Shown here: one piece after another, positions 33,065-43,524 of the stretch
Position numbering within the stretch: position 1 is the stretch's first letter
Layout of the letters: every line of letters starts with the position of its first letter
Assembly: GCF_030348945.1 (NCBI RefSeq)
Contig: NZ_JAUCEN010000001.1
Coordinates: 94,229 to 158,228 of the forward strand
Source: Peribacillus sp. ACCC06369
GTDB lineage: Bacteria; Bacillota; Bacilli; Bacillales; DSM-1321
Length of the DNA stretch: 64,000 bases
Reading direction: 5' to 3'
Notes under the pieces: generated by a model
Database searches by the model: none
The model's input: only the letters and a program-made list of their open reading frames with translations
What the model was told of the DNA's origin: nothing
Position numbers and translations under genes: made by a program

Positions 33065-34372
33065 CTAATTTGCCTTATCGATAGCTGATTGCATTTCTTT
33101 CGCATGTGTATCCAATACTTTTTGGATATCTTTATTTTGATCATAGAAGCTGATGTCATCGATTGTTTGTTGGAAAGCACGGGTGACTTGCGGATAAGCC
33201 GGTGTAACGGGACGTGCGTGTCCTGTTTCTTTCAATTGTTTCAGGAAAACATTCATTTGATCTGAGAACTCTTTTGCCATCACTTTTTCAGAAGAGTATC
33301 GGACTGGCAGTGCTGCAATCGTACGGCTCAGTTCCACATTCGAATCTTTGTTTGTCATCCAGTCAACTAATTTTGCAGCCCATTCTTTATTTTCGGACGT
33401 TTGGGTCATCGCAAATTGCCAACTACCTGAAGGAGAAACTAGTTTCTTTGTCTTTGGTGATACTGGATATGGCATAACGCCATAATCTACCTTTTGGTAG
33501 TTTGTTTTCATATCAGTTACTGTCCATACTCCACTAAACTTCATTGAATATTTTTCCGTTTCAAACGCTTGTTTGACTGGCGTTCGTGTCGTATAACCTT
33601 CTTTCAACATTGTTTGAATAAAAGTCATCGCTTCAACAGTAGGTTTTTTATTGAAGACACCTTCTGCTTTCTTTCCATCTTTCGAGATGATATCCCCATC
33701 GGCTGACCAGACAAACGGGGTTAGCGCATACGTCAACATTTCGTCTTTCGACTGTAATTGCATATCAATAGCTGGTTTGTCATATTTATCTTTCAACGTT
33801 TTACAAAGAGCAAGGAATTGGTCCCATGTCCATGGATTATCAACTGTTGGTAGCGTATTCAAATCTACGCCCGCCTCTTGTAACATTCTTTTATTGTAGT
33901 AAATCCCAACAGATGATTCACTGACACCAATTGCATACAGCTTGTCTTTATAAGTTCCTTGTTGCTTAATACTTGGCAGCAAATCCTCTTGATCTTTTAC
34001 ATACTCATCCAATGGTGCAATGACACCAGATTTCGCGTAAGCAGCTGTATTTGGTCCGTCCAAAGTAATAACATCCGGCAACGTGCTAGTTGTAAGGGCC
34101 GCGTTTACTTTGTCTTCATAACCACCGCCATTTCCGCTACGTGGAATAAATTCAATTTTAGCTTTGATATTGTCAGAAGAATACTTCTTATTGAAGGCTT
34201 CTAGCCGTTTTTTATACACTTTTCCTTCTTCATTATCATCAGATATGTGTACCCACATCGTAATCGTTTTTTTACCATCACTATTAACGCTTTCGCTTTT
34301 GCTGCAGCCCACCGCAGCAAACATCAGTAATAAAGATATACTTACTAGTAGCCATTTCTTCATACCTTTCAC
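33065..34372 (-). CDS. Sugar ABC transporter substrate-binding lipoprotein
   Basis: A 435-residue extracytoplasmic binding protein. The lipoprotein signal MKKWLLVSISLLLMFAAVGC has the lipobox AAVGC, and the bacterial solute-binding family 1 fold follows (TITMWVHISDDNEEGKVYKK, LPDVITLDGPNTAAYAKSGV, FSGVWTVTDM). First gene of the sucrose operon, 50-90 bases downstream of a cre site and two LacI-type operators. The ligand is probably sucrose or a fructo-oligosaccharide, judging from context. Confidence 0.92.
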   Translation of the reverse strand: MKGMKKWLLVSISLLLMFAAVGCSKSESVNSDGKKTITMWVHISDDNEEGKVYKKRLEAFNKKYSSDNIKAKIEFIPRSGNGGGYEDKVNAALTTSTLPDVITLDGPNTAAYAKSGVIAPLDEYVKDQEDLLPSIKQQGTYKDKLYAIGVSESSVGIYYNKRMLQEAGVDLNTLPTVDNPWTWDQFLALCKTLKDKYDKPAIDMQLQSKDEMLTYALTPFVWSADGDIISKDGKKAEGVFNKKPTVEAMTFIQTMLKEGYTTRTPVKQAFETEKYSMKFSGVWTVTDMKTNYQKVDYGVMPYPVSPKTKKLVSPSGSWQFAMTQTSENKEWAAKLVDWMTNKDSNVELSRTIAALPVRYSSEKVMAKEFSDQMNVFLKQLKETGHARPVTPAYPQVTRAFQQTIDDISFYDQNKDIQKVLDTHAKEMQSAIDKAN

Positions 34373-34408
34373 TTCCCCCTCATATGTCTTTCGTCTTAAA
34401 AAAACTTA

Positions 34409-34422
34409 TAAAAGCGCTTTCA
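34409..34422. promoter_or_regulatory. Catabolite-responsive element (cre)
   Basis: The minus strand reads TGAAAGCGCTTTTA, one mismatch from the CcpA consensus TGWNANCGNTNWCA. It lies just upstream of the sugar operon, so glucose repression is expected. Confidence 0.7.
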
Positions 34423-34433
34423 ACAGTAGTTTA

Positions 34434-34466
34434 TGTCAACCGGTTACATATGTCAACCGATTGACA
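34434..34466. promoter_or_regulatory. Tandem LacI-family operators
   Basis: TGTCAACCGGTTACA (34434-34448) and TGTCAACCGATTGACA (34451-34466) are palindromic around a central CG, as in LacI/PurR-type operators, and the first is missing one base of symmetry. They lie in the divergent region between the ABC operon and the LacI regulator gene. Confidence 0.7.
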
Positions 34467-34800
34467 GTTATTTTTTGAAAAATCAGACATTAACTTTCGT
34501 GTAGTTTGTCTCAAACTCTTGCACATATTAGTACTTTTCTCTAAAATGGGTGCGTGATCAGACTAATCTGAAATTATTTTATTATAGGGTTTTCCTAGTA
34601 GGTGACAGATTATGATATGCTATTAAACAGTTTATTAATGGGTTTTTCATTTTTAAAACCTTCGCTCTTTATACAATATTGATGCCAATGTTTAATAACT
34701 CTGTGAACCAACTCAAAAAATCTCAGTTTCCAATCAATGGACAAAAACATGAAAACTTTTATTTAAATGAGTATAAAAAAGTTAAATAATAATGGATGTT
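34467..34800. other. Divergent promoter region
   Basis: AT-rich DNA between the operators and the regulator gene. No gene was recognised. Confidence 0.5.
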
Positions 34801-34825
34801 TCTTAATAAGGTAGGAGGACATGAA

Positions 34826-35800
34826 ATGAAGCCTAACATTCACGATGTGGCAAAAAGAGCAGGTGTTTCATCAACAACAGTTTCCCGTGTATTAAATAAC
34901 CGCGGTTACATAAGTGAAAAGACAAAAGAAAAAGTTTATAAAGCGATGGAAGAGATTAATTATTTTCCAAACGATTTAGCCCGTTCTTTATTTAATAAAC
35001 GAACTAATTTAATAGGACTAATTATCCCAAATTCAAGTAACCCATTTTTCGGTGAACTTACCTTTCATATTGAAAGTATCTGTGCTTCATTAGGCTATAA
35101 ATTGTTACTTTGTAACAGCTTAAACCGTATAGATAAAGAAGAAAAATATTTAGAAATGCTCATACGTAATCAAGTAGATGGAGTAGTCGTAGTGACATAT
35201 AACCGAGGTATACTAAATTATGAGAAGCAGCATCTTTCTGTCGTGGCAATTGACCACTACTTATCGAAAAACATCCCTGTTGTTGGCTCTGACAATTATA
35301 GCGGAGGGAAAAAAGCTACAGAATTATTAATAATGAAAGGTTGTCAGTATATTGTTCATATAAATGGACCAATTGAGCTGCAAACACCAGCAAACTTAAG
35401 AAGAAAAGCGTATGAGGATGTTATGAAGGAACAGAGTAGACTTCCAATTACATATGAAGTTTCACATGGTCAAAGTCATCAAGAAGTAATCTCTAAGCTT
35501 TTTGATGAACATCCAGAAGTAGATGGGATCTTTGCAAGTGATGATTTAATCGCGGCATCTGTTATAGCTGAATCTAAAAAGCGAGGAAAAGATATACCAA
35601 CTCAATTAAAAGTTGTCGGTTATGATGGAACAGAAGCAGTTCAAGTTTTACTGCCAGAATTGACAACCATACAACAACCAATTGATTTAATTGCCAAGAC
35701 AGCAATTGATATTTTATTAAAAGAAATTAAAGGTGAATTTAACGATTTTCCGTTGGAGACATATCTGCCTGTTAAACTTTTAGAAGGTGGAACGACTTAA
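34826..35800 (+). CDS. LacI-family regulator of the sucrose locus
   Basis: A 324-residue repressor. The HTH is NIHDVAKRAGVSSTTVSRVL with hinge YFPNDLARSLFNKRTNLIGL, and the periplasmic-binding-type effector domain follows (IIPNSSNPFFGELTFHIESI, GSDNYSGGKKATELLI, GIFASDDLIAASVIAESKKR). The ATG at 34826 follows TAGGAGG and begins MKPNIHDVAK as in the family; the upstream start in the same frame is less likely. It is divergent from the sugar operon and presumably binds the two operators at 34434-34466. Confidence 0.92.
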   Translation: MKPNIHDVAKRAGVSSTTVSRVLNNRGYISEKTKEKVYKAMEEINYFPNDLARSLFNKRTNLIGLIIPNSSNPFFGELTFHIESICASLGYKLLLCNSLNRIDKEEKYLEMLIRNQVDGVVVVTYNRGILNYEKQHLSVVAIDHYLSKNIPVVGSDNYSGGKKATELLIMKGCQYIVHINGPIELQTPANLRRKAYEDVMKEQSRLPITYEVSHGQSHQEVISKLFDEHPEVDGIFASDDLIAASVIAESKKRGKDIPTQLKVVGYDGTEAVQVLLPELTTIQQPIDLIAKTAIDILLKEIKGEFNDFPLETYLPVKLLEGGTT

Positions 35801-35924
35801 TTTATTGTCTTTGTATGATGTTTTTTAGTGTGGGAATTTTGTGATAACTCCAATTAATCTCTCTTTTATTTTTAACGAGACTGAAAAGTCCCTTTAAATG
35901 GAAAATTTTCACTAACCCCTGTGA

Positions 35925-35960
35925 AGCCCATAGAATGCATTAACTCCATGGGCTCTTCTT
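35925..35960 (+). terminator. Possible terminator of the LacI gene
   Basis: AGCCCAT and ATGGGCT arms followed by a CT-rich tail. Confidence 0.45.
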
Positions 35961-35964
35961 GTTT

Positions 35965-36345
35965 AAAAAACTTCTCATTCTTTGCTGATTGATCGACTGT
36001 TAACTCTCGGTGACCAGTTGGTGATTCTGCGGAACTCACAATTTTAAGCAGCATTTCATATTTTTATGTCACTTCTTTAATAGTGACAATTGATCCAATC
36101 TCTACTTCTTGTATATTTGTATTTTAAATTGTTGCGAAATCCTCCACTGAAATTTGATACTCAGGATCTTTTTTAATATCTCAAAAATTTCTGCTCTCTT
36201 GAACTTTTTTACTAACCTCTTTCCATCTTTTTTTGCTTTAAATAAAGTAATTCTTTCTTCCGCATTATAACCAGTTTCCGTATCCTTTTCGTCAAGTAGT
36301 AAATATTCCTCTTCTTTAAAAGTGATAGTATTTGAAAACTTTAAC
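35965..36345 (-). pseudogene. Decayed reading frame, possibly GreA-like at its end
   Basis: Minus-strand pieces EEEYLLLDEKDTETGYNAEE, FKAKKDGKRLVKKFKRAEIF and EIGSIVTIKEVT...MLLKIVSSAES appear in successive frames separated by stops. The last piece faintly resembles the C-terminal domain of GreA-type factors. No start codon with a ribosome site is present. Confidence 0.3.
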
Positions 36346-36364
36346 GCACGTTAAAAATAGGCGA

Positions 36365-36400
36365 TTTAATAAAAAAACAAAACGTTCGCAAAAGTGTACT
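36365..36400 (-). terminator. Terminator of the Lrp-type gene
   Basis: ACGTTCG(CAAAAGT) and (ACTTTTA)CGAACGT arms just downstream of the stop at 36402, followed on the minus strand by T-rich sequence. Confidence 0.7.
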
Positions 36401-36401
36401 T

Positions 36402-36893
36402 TTACGAACGTGACTTTTCTTCCCATATAGGTAAAACAGTTGAATATTTAATTTCTCTGAGAGCTAGGCTAGTTTGAATTTTTGTAATGCCTAGTTTATT
36501 TAACTGTCTAATAAATATTTCTAATTCCTTCCGATCTTTGTTAGCCACTTTTAGAAGATAATCATACTCACCTGTTAAACAATGACACTCTAATACTTCT
36601 GACATAGAAGCTAATGCCTTTTCCAAAACTTCCAGTTTTTCAGCTTGATGTATATTCGTACTAATAAATATGAAACATAATAAATCAAAACCTAGCTTCT
36701 CCTGGTTTAAAATTGCTACTTGTGCATTAATAAACCCTTCATTTTCCAATCGTTTTATCCTTGAATGTATAGCTGGTGGAGATAATTTGACACGCTTTGC
36801 AAGCTCAGTATTGCTTAACTGTGCTTGCTTTTGTAGTAAATCTAAAATTTGAATATCAACATTATCTAGAACCTTGCTTACGATAGATTCCAC
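36402..36893 (-). CDS. Lrp/AsnC-family transcriptional regulator
   Basis: A 163-residue protein: N-terminal HTH (VDIQILDLLQKQAQLSNTEL, AKRVKLSPPAIHSRIKRLEN) and a C-terminal RAM domain (FIFISTNIHQAEKLEVLEKA, ECHCLTGEYDYLLKVANKDR). Such proteins form octamers that sense amino acids. It is divergent from a DMT-type exporter, the common arrangement in which Lrp proteins control amino-acid export. Confidence 0.92.
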   Translation of the reverse strand: MESIVSKVLDNVDIQILDLLQKQAQLSNTELAKRVKLSPPAIHSRIKRLENEGFINAQVAILNQEKLGFDLLCFIFISTNIHQAEKLEVLEKALASMSEVLECHCLTGEYDYLLKVANKDRKELEIFIRQLNKLGITKIQTSLALREIKYSTVLPIWEEKSRS

Positions 36894-37144
36894 TTATAGT
36901 CACCCCTTTTACAATTATTCCAAAAATAGTATCACTCCAATAGTAAAACAAAATTTAATTCTGTTCATCGGCAATATTTCTTAATATTATTTTAAGTTTC
37001 TTCTATTATACAAAATAATATATTAAGTAACGATCTAAAATGTTAAAATTATTAATAATTAATTATGAAAATTGAAATGTCATTGTGCACAATGGCTTCG
37101 ATCTTTTTACTTAAACAGTGAAAGATGCAAAGGAGCAAAATGAA

Positions 37145-38056
37145 ATGCAATATTATTATTTTTCGTTATTACTTTTAACAAGTTTGTTATGGGGTGGAAA
37201 CTTTGTCGTTGGAAAGTCGCTTGTCGAACATGCTTCTCCGATGACGTTGACGACTTTAAGGTGGATCATTGCTATTAGTTGTCTTTTGCCAATTGTATGG
37301 TGGAAAGAAAGAAAGATATTTCCCCGTCGTAGTGCAATCCTTCCATTATTTTTGATGGGGATTACAGGTGTGGTTCTATTTAATCTATTACAATTTGTAG
37401 CATTAGAGAAAACTTCCGCCACTAATGTTGGGTTAATATCAACATTAAACATGATTTCAATTGCAATTTTTTCATTTTTCTTTTTAAAAGAAAGAATTAA
37501 TATTCTACAAATGTTTTCTATGTTTTTTTCGCTTTTTGGTGTAATACTTGTACTTTCAAAAGGAAATATTGATCTATTCCTTTCATTACGTTTTAATACA
37601 GGTGATTTATATATGATGGCTGCTGTATGTGTTTGGGGGATTTATTCCGTTTGTAGCAAATGGGCAATGTTAACAACAACACCCATGATGTCAACATTAT
37701 ATTCTGGTATATTTGGACTTATAGTTATTCTCCCGTTTAATTTTTCTGATTTTACAGTGTCAAATATAAATACTTCTTTCATACAATCTATTTTATATAC
37801 AGGTGTTATCTCAACTGTAGCATGTATGGTACTTTGGAACATTGGTGTACAAAAGTTAGGTACAACTACATCAGGTATTTTCTTGAATTTTAATCCTATT
37901 TTCACTGCAATTTTAGCTTTTCTCTTTTTAGGTGAAAAAATGACGTGGGTACAAGGAATTGGTAGTTGTATTGTGATTATAGGCTGTTATTTGTTCTCAC
38001 ATTTTAAAGCGAAGGTGATTTTCAAGAATTCTAGTCAATCGCAATTGCAAGCATGA
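37145..38056 (+). CDS. EamA/DMT-family transporter
   Basis: A 303-residue membrane protein with ten hydrophobic segments in two EamA repeats (LLTSLLWGGNFVVGKSLVEH, LLQFVALEKTSATNVGLIST; VWGIYSVCSKWAMLTTTPMM, LFLGEKMTWVQGIGSCIVII). The ATG at 37145 is chosen because AAAGGAG lies about nine bases before it. Probably an amino-acid or metabolite exporter controlled by the divergent Lrp protein. Confidence 0.88.
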   Translation: MQYYYFSLLLLTSLLWGGNFVVGKSLVEHASPMTLTTLRWIIAISCLLPIVWWKERKIFPRRSAILPLFLMGITGVVLFNLLQFVALEKTSATNVGLISTLNMISIAIFSFFFLKERINILQMFSMFFSLFGVILVLSKGNIDLFLSLRFNTGDLYMMAAVCVWGIYSVCSKWAMLTTTPMMSTLYSGIFGLIVILPFNFSDFTVSNINTSFIQSILYTGVISTVACMVLWNIGVQKLGTTTSGIFLNFNPIFTAILAFLFLGEKMTWVQGIGSCIVIIGCYLFSHFKAKVIFKNSSQSQLQA

Positions 38057-38111
38057 TTTTTAATCAAAGTCCTAAAACGTAATATTTATCGTGATTAATT
38101 TTGTTATATAC

Positions 38112-38148
38112 AAACAAGCCTGATCCAAGGTGGATACAGGCTTGTTTG
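38112..38148 (+). terminator. Terminator of the DMT gene
   Basis: AAACAAGCCTG and CAGGCTTGTTT arms with a T-rich tail. Confidence 0.85.
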
Positions 38149-38167
38149 TTCATTAATAAAACTAGAA

Positions 38168-38425
38168 GGCGAAGCCTCCCCTTACCCCTACTTCAAGGTA
38201 TTCAATGAAATCGAAACGAAAGCCTAAATGCCATATACCAACTCAGTCGGCAATGTATGAAGCGTGGTTAATGAATCGGTCAATCCCCGGGCGTGTAGGA
38301 TCTACAATGCAGAGAATGCATTTAGTCCAATCATTCCATCCCGTTCAGCAATTGTTTTGACTTGATCGTCCGAAAGATTTCGCGGAAGTTACACAATGAT
38401 CGGGCATTGGGGTGTGAGGCAAAGT
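38168..38425 (-). pseudogene. Membrane dipeptidase (peptidase M19) relic
   Basis: Minus-strand frames read NARSLCNFRENLSDDQVKTI, AERDGMIGLNAFSAL, then DPTRPGIDRFINHASYIAD and VGIWHLGFRFDF, the order of conserved blocks in M19 dipeptidases. Frameshifts and stops separate them. Neither end of the gene is present. Confidence 0.7.
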
Positions 38426-38467
38426 ATAAAAAAGGAACCGTCCCCTTGAAATAGGAATCACATTTGA

Positions 38468-38500
38468 ACAAGCCGACCAATAAAGGTCGGCTTTTTTCTT
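38468..38500 (+). terminator. Rho-independent terminator
   Basis: AAGCCGACC/GGTCGGCTT stem followed by T5. Confidence 0.7.
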
Positions 38501-38721
38501 ACTATTTTTATCAAAAGGGGACAAAGCAGTAACGCATCCGAATCGAAATAAGAGGTACTTAAATTGGTTATTACATGTTATGCTCTAAATTTAAAAATGT
38601 CAGCAATATTACAATTTATGAGTACTTTATATTGGCTCCTAACTTGATGAATTGCATTTTAATTGTGCGGATTCTTTTCCCTTAATCCTTCAATGTCCGA
38701 TTTACCTCCTTTACCTATCCC

Positions 38722-38795
38722 GGTAAATATCTGACTCCTTGATCCGCAATGTGATTTCTGCTTGTTTTACCTCAGATGTCACCTCAATCTTTTCT
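38722..38795 (-). pseudogene. Relic of the 92-residue collagen-associated protein
   Basis: The minus strand reads VTSEVKQAEITLRIKESDIY, close to VTSEEKRAENTLRIKESEIF of the gene at 21054-21332. Only this segment is left, about 130 bases upstream of the second collagen-like gene. Confidence 0.65.
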
Positions 38796-38928
38796 CCCCG
38801 TTATCAAGAGATAGGTATTTAAAAATGTTCTGTGTTTAAAAATGGGTGTTGTTATTTGGTTTTTTCTAATCCAAAAAAATTCTAGATTCATAAGATAAAT
38901 TAATGTTTTATAAAAGGAGGGTACAAAG

Positions 38929-39843
38929 TTGGGTAGGGATAAAAAATGTAAGGATTGCGGTCATAGTAAATGCAAATGTCATCATAAAAAATGTAAGGAT
39001 TGCGGACAAAGTCAATGCAAATGCTCTTCTAAACAAGAACAAAAGGTAGACCAAAACGTTGAAGTGAAAGTAAACGTAACTGATAATGATAAAAAAGGTA
39101 ATCAGGGGCCTCAAGGCGCTCAAGGACCTCAAGGACCTCAAGGACCTCAAGGACCTCAAGGCGCTCAAGGACCTCAAGGCGCTCAAGGACCTCAAGGTAC
39201 TCAAGGACCTCAAGGACCTCAAGGCGCTCAAGGACCTCAAGGCGCTCAAGGACCTCAAGGCGCTCAAGGACCTCAAGGACCTCAAGGTACTCAAGGTACT
39301 CAAGGACCTCAAGGCGCTCAAGGACCTCAAGGCGCTCAAGGACCTCAAGGCGCTCAAGGACCTCAAGGCGCTCAAGGACCTCAAGGCGCTCAAGGACCTC
39401 AAGGGACTCAAGGGGCTCAAGGGGCTCAAGGTCCACAAGGTGGTGGAGCAAGTACTATCTATTTAGCTTCAGATGACGCACTTCCCAACAATCAATTCTT
39501 TGGACTAGGTGTAGATGACCCGGATCCTACACGAACAAATGTAGTTATAGCACAGACATCAACCATTACAGGTTTCGTCTTCAGTATCCGTGATGAACCA
39601 TTAACCGCAGCGCAATCAATAACAGGTACAATATTTAGAAGCACCGATTGTGGTGTTACTTTTGTCAGCACAGGCATTAGTGTAACGATAACAGGACCAA
39701 ATCCAGGCAATTGTTGTGGATCTACAACCGCTAGTGTAGTTGTCAACCAATGTGATCTATTAACTGTACAGGTCACTAGGGTCGGCTCAGACGCAGCCTT
39801 AGAGGAGGGTGCAGCAGCCACCATCTTATTATCTACCCCTTAA
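38929..39843 (+). CDS. Collagen-like spore-surface protein 2
   Basis: A TTG start at 38929 after AAAAGGAGGG. The 304-residue product begins with the same Cys-rich head as the 21.5-kb protein (two CKDCGxSxCKC units and a [11 protein letters not shown] segment). A Gly-X-Y tract of about 115 residues follows, made of GPQ, GAQ and GTQ triplets. The C-terminal domain of about 130 residues ([59 protein letters not shown]) differs from that of the 21.5-kb protein. A trimeric surface filament is likely. Thr in GTQ triplets could be glycosylated, as in BclA. Confidence 0.85.
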   Translation: MGRDKKCKDCGHSKCKCHHKKCKDCGQSQCKCSSKQEQKVDQNVEVKVNVTDNDKKGNQGPQGAQGPQGPQGPQGPQGAQGPQGAQGPQGTQGPQGPQGAQGPQGAQGPQGAQGPQGPQGTQGTQGPQGAQGPQGAQGPQGAQGPQGAQGPQGAQGPQGTQGAQGAQGPQGGGASTIYLASDDALPNNQFFGLGVDDPDPTRTNVVIAQTSTITGFVFSIRDEPLTAAQSITGTIFRSTDCGVTFVSTGISVTITGPNPGNCCGSTTASVVVNQCDLLTVQVTRVGSDAALEEGAAATILLSTP

Positions 39844-39940
39844 TGCCGGAAAAGAGAATCTCTAACGTATGCTATGGTAAAAAGTCGTGATTATTTATTT
39901 TTTTCAGTAACAAAGGGTTTTAAGTTGCGTTTGAATTAAC

Positions 39941-40062
39941 GACACCGTAGCTACTAGGGTACCGTTTAATCGATTTTACACTGTTGATGGCATTCTATCG
40001 GTTAAACTACTCGACATCAATGGTCCAACTGTATTTGCTGGCACGGATTATCCAGTATAGCT
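39941..40062 (+). pseudogene. Short coding relic
   Basis: One frame reads RVPFNRFYTVDGILSVKLLD and INGPTVFAGTDYPV before a stop. The pattern is that of a beta-rich surface or spore-coat domain, but no start exists and the family is not recognised. Confidence 0.35.
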
Positions 40063-40112
40063 AACGATAAGCCTAGATATCATGTCTGCAACTAGGTATT
40101 TGAAGTAAATAG

Positions 40113-40152
40113 AAAAAACCTTTGTTTGCAGGATAAACAAAGGTTTTTTCAT
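40113..40152 (+). terminator. Terminator
   Basis: AAAAAACCTTTGTTT pairs with AAACAAAGGTTTTTT around a 7-base loop. Confidence 0.8.
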
Positions 40153-40154
40153 GT

Positions 40155-40885
40155 TTATAATTTTTTTTACAGTTTTCCACATAATTGAAAGTACAGCTTT
40201 AAATCATAAAAACTTTGGGTTCAGGTACAAAAATTACAGCCAGTTAAAAATGTAAAAAAAACCTAATGAAAACTGGTCTATGAAGCAATTCCGAATAGTT
40301 AAATAATTAAATAGGAGACCAAGAACTTCAATGCGCTAGTTCAATCATTCCATTCGCTGCACTTTATTCCTTTAGAAAAAAGGTGCCTGATGTAGGGTGA
40401 TTTGAACAAGACACCTGAAATGGCAGTTAGCCCTTAATGTAACGGTATATGTATGATGTTCCATGTTCTGGTTTTACTTTTTGAAACTTCATCTTATATG
40501 GCACTTTTCTTTATTGGGGATGGCCTCTAAAGGGGCGCTATAAGGACTCTTTAAAAAACCTCCCTATTTAGCACCTTTCATAAGGCCCATCCTAGGGCCT
40601 GTACAACTGTACTACGTAACGTCATACGGTATCAGCAAGGCTACTATCATAGGGGGGAATTGGAGGATTGGAATAGTATATTATATGCTCAATACTCCAA
40701 TCAGTACCGAATAGTAATACATATCAGCACCAGCCCGCGATACCCACTCCTCATATTCAACCCTTGCTGGAGTACGTACCCTTTTCAGCCCAGAAAGGCA
40801 TAAGACGACTTACGGGAAATCTTGTTTCTAAGAAGGGAGAGGCTGGGTGCTAGATTTAGAAAGCAGTACCAATCTATCGAAAGAC
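40155..40885. other. Intergenic stretch, no gene recognised
   Basis: About 730 bases. A minus-strand piece VPYKMKFQKVKPEHGTSYIY (about 40440-40505) looks protein-like but has no start. The rest shows nothing recognisable. Confidence 0.4.
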
Positions 40886-40888
40886 AAA

Positions 40889-40914
40889 AAGGGTCCGCAT
40901 TTGAATGCGGGCCC
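40889..40914 (-). terminator. Terminator of the phosphosugar mutase gene
   Basis: GGGTCCGCATT/AATGCGGGCCC arms directly downstream of the stop at 40957. Confidence 0.75.
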
Positions 40915-40956
40915 TAGTTATTTTACGAAGATCCTCTGAATGAGAGCCTTTCTTCT

Positions 40957-42687
40957 TTAAAGCAAATTATTGATTCTTCTCATAAAGTCTTCCATAACGG
41001 TTGATAATTTCCCCTTGGCTTCGTTCATTGAGTTTCCTTGAATACCGAAATAAAATTTAATTTTAGGTTCAGTTCCGGAAGGTCGTAAACATACCCATGT
41101 GCCATCTTCAAGAAAGTATTTTAATACGTTCGATTTTGGGAGCTTTATGGCCTCTTCCCTATTTGCCCCAAACGTGTATTTTTTCCCACTGAGATAATCC
41201 TCTTGAACCACTACTTTATGACCAGAAATTTGATCTGGTGGATTTTCACGGAATTCATTGAGAATCGCTTGAATTTGTCTGGAACCTTCAATTCCTTTTA
41301 AAGTCAACGATCGCAAACCTTCCAAGTAATATCCATATTTATCAAAAACACCCAGCAAACCTTCGTACATCGTTTTCCCTTGCTTTTTGTAATAGGCGCA
41401 GACTTCCACTGCCAGAATGGTCGCCTGTATGGCATCCTTATCACGAGCAAAATCTTTGATTAGATATCCATAGCTTTCTTCATAACCAAACAGGAAAGAA
41501 TGTTCTCCACTTTTGTGGTATTCATTGATTTTTTCAGCAATGAATTTAAATCCAGTTAAAACATCTACCGTTTTTAAACCATTTTGCTCAGAAATCGCCC
41601 GTCCTATTTCTGAAGTCACGATGGTCTTTAATACGACTCCATTTTCTGGAAGGGTCCTTTTCTTTTGTTTTTGGGAAATTAAATATTCCAAAAAAAGAGC
41701 GCCTGTTTGGTTGCCTGTTAATACGACATAATCTCCAGCATTATTTTTCACGCTAATTCCGAGCCTATCCGCATCCGGATCGGTGGCAATCAATAAATCA
41801 GCGTCGACACGGTTTCCAAGAGTGATGGCTAATTCAAAAGCAGCATGTTCTTCTGGATTAGGCGATTTAACAGTAGGAAAGTCAGCATCGGGCATTTCCT
41901 GTTCTTTAACAATATGGACATTTCGATATCCTAGATCATGCAAAGCACGTTTTACGGATTTATTGGCTGTACCATGAAGCGGTGTAAACACGAGCTTTAC
42001 ATCGATTTCATCTGCTAACTTTGGATCTTCCGGGATAGTGAGCAAACGCTCATTATAAGCAATATCCAGCTCTTCCCCAATGATTTGAATGAGCCCTCTG
42101 TCCTTTAGGATTTCTTCTTCTTCCACTACAATGGAAAGCTCATTTTCAATCGCGTTCACGTAATTAATGACCTGATCCGCCGCTTCAGGAGGTAGCTGTG
42201 CACCGTCTGATCCGTACACTTTATATCCATTATATTCAGGCGGATTATGGCTTGCTGTAATGACGATACCGGCAAATGCATTCAGTTTACGTACGGAAAA
42301 AGAGAGTTGTGGGGTAGGCCGTAATTCATCAAATACATAAGCTTTAATTCCCTTTGTTGCCAAAGTCTTGGCTGCCTCCAATGCAAATTCTGGAGACTTA
42401 TGTCTTGAATCGTAAGCAATTACGACTCCTCTGGTTTTTGCCTCATTTCCAAACGATTGAATATACTCAGCAAGTCCTACAGTCGCTTTTCGTACTGTAT
42501 ATATGTTCATCCTATTCGTACCTGGACCAATTTCCCCTCGCATACCCCCTGTCCCGAATTCCAAATTTTTATAAAAGGCGTCTTCAAGTGCTATTTCATC
42601 ATCCTTCATTTCTTCAAGCATTAAACGCATTTCATTATCTAAATTTCTGTAACTTGTCCAAATAGAATATAAAGACTTCCAATCCAT
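40957..42687 (-). CDS. pgcA: Phosphoglucomutase (alpha-D-phosphohexomutase)
   Basis: A 576-residue enzyme of PgcA length: active-site serine loop [20 protein letters not shown], metal loop [15 protein letters not shown], sugar-binding loop [20 protein letters not shown] and phosphate loop [20 protein letters not shown]. It interconverts glucose-6-P and glucose-1-P and so supplies GalU with glucose-1-P for UDP-sugar synthesis. AAGGAGATG precedes the ATG. It lies at one edge of the surface-polysaccharide island. Confidence 0.95.
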   Translation of the reverse strand: MDWKSLYSIWTSYRNLDNEMRLMLEEMKDDEIALEDAFYKNLEFGTGGMRGEIGPGTNRMNIYTVRKATVGLAEYIQSFGNEAKTRGVVIAYDSRHKSPEFALEAAKTLATKGIKAYVFDELRPTPQLSFSVRKLNAFAGIVITASHNPPEYNGYKVYGSDGAQLPPEAADQVINYVNAIENELSIVVEEEEILKDRGLIQIIGEELDIAYNERLLTIPEDPKLADEIDVKLVFTPLHGTANKSVKRALHDLGYRNVHIVKEQEMPDADFPTVKSPNPEEHAAFELAITLGNRVDADLLIATDPDADRLGISVKNNAGDYVVLTGNQTGALFLEYLISQKQKKRTLPENGVVLKTIVTSEIGRAISEQNGLKTVDVLTGFKFIAEKINEYHKSGEHSFLFGYEESYGYLIKDFARDKDAIQATILAVEVCAYYKKQGKTMYEGLLGVFDKYGYYLEGLRSLTLKGIEGSRQIQAILNEFRENPPDQISGHKVVVQEDYLSGKKYTFGANREEAIKLPKSNVLKYFLEDGTWVCLRPSGTEPKIKFYFGIQGNSMNEAKGKLSTVMEDFMRRINNLL

Positions 42688-42975
42688 TAAAAAACATCTC
42701 CTTCCAGCCTGTATGTTTTGCTTTGTTTGTCACGTCTTCGATCTTTAACCTTAGTAGACATTGTAGGCGATCAATTGAGTATGGTTTCCTAAAGGACATT
42801 TTAGCTTCCTTGTGTAGTTCTCCATCATGCAACTGAGTTGTAGAATCGCCAAACATCCTCCCTTCTAAAGTAGGCTGATTCATTCATATTCCCAACCAGT
42901 ACTTTGGAAAGAGCGTCATTTGTTCTTCATTAATTCTTTGGAAGAAGAGCGAAAATACGGCTGGTTTCGAAAAAT

Positions 42976-43431
42976 TCATTTGCCAAATCTTAAATAATTA
43001 CAAATTTCTTTTTTAATATCGGGATCCATATCTTTTGGCAGCTGATTGATTGGAAAAAAGTGTACAGCACTTCCTTCTTTACCATCAGGTTTCAAGGTTC
43101 CTTCGATAATTTCATTTGTTGTATAAAAAGCGTTAACAGAATAGAATTGATCTCCATTTGGTAAGTGAATAAAATAGTTTACACCTGATAAAACTTTTAG
43201 AAATTGTAATCGGCCAATCGTTAAACCAGTTTCTTCTTTTACTTCACGCAATGCTGTTTCCTCTAATGATTCACCTAACTCCATTAGTCCTCCTGGTAAT
43301 CCCCAAACCTTTGTATCTGTTCGAAATTGCAATAAAATCTCCCCAAGTGGATTAAACACTAATACTTTTGCACCTGTTAAAATGACTGGCCTTTTTCCCA
43401 CAAGCTTGCGTAAATCTTCAATATAGCCCAT
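42976..43431 (-). CDS. NUDIX hydrolase
   Basis: A 151-residue protein with a complete Nudix box, GGLMELGESLEETALREVKE followed by ETGL. The N-terminal part is KLVGKRPVILTGAKVLVFNP. It hydrolyses nucleoside diphosphates linked to another group; the substrate cannot be told. GAGGAGTGA precedes the ATG. It stands between the mutase and a glycosyltransferase, so an NDP-sugar is conceivable. Confidence 0.9.
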   Translation of the reverse strand: MGYIEDLRKLVGKRPVILTGAKVLVFNPLGEILLQFRTDTKVWGLPGGLMELGESLEETALREVKEETGLTIGRLQFLKVLSGVNYFIHLPNGDQFYSVNAFYTTNEIIEGTLKPDGKEGSAVHFFPINQLPKDMDPDIKKEICNYLRFGK

Positions 43432-43524
43432 GTCACTCCTCTTTCTATTTAAATGATAACTATTGGGTATCCAGCTTGTTTTTTCGTTATGATAAATATT
43501 GTTTTTAAATTTTCCTTACTTGAT

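Noticed and set aside
35872..36054. 60-codon frame considered as a small gene
   Set aside because: No ribosome site; it continues a longer decayed frame interrupted by stops upstream.
38908..39466. Leucine/serine and lysine/leucine repeat frames over the second collagen gene
   Set aside because: Shadows of the GPQ/GAQ repeats; the real frame has a ribosome site and conserved head and tail.
42635..42883. 82-codon minus-strand frame upstream of pgcA
   Set aside because: It overlaps the pgcA ribosome site and start, has no own site and shows no recognisable domain.
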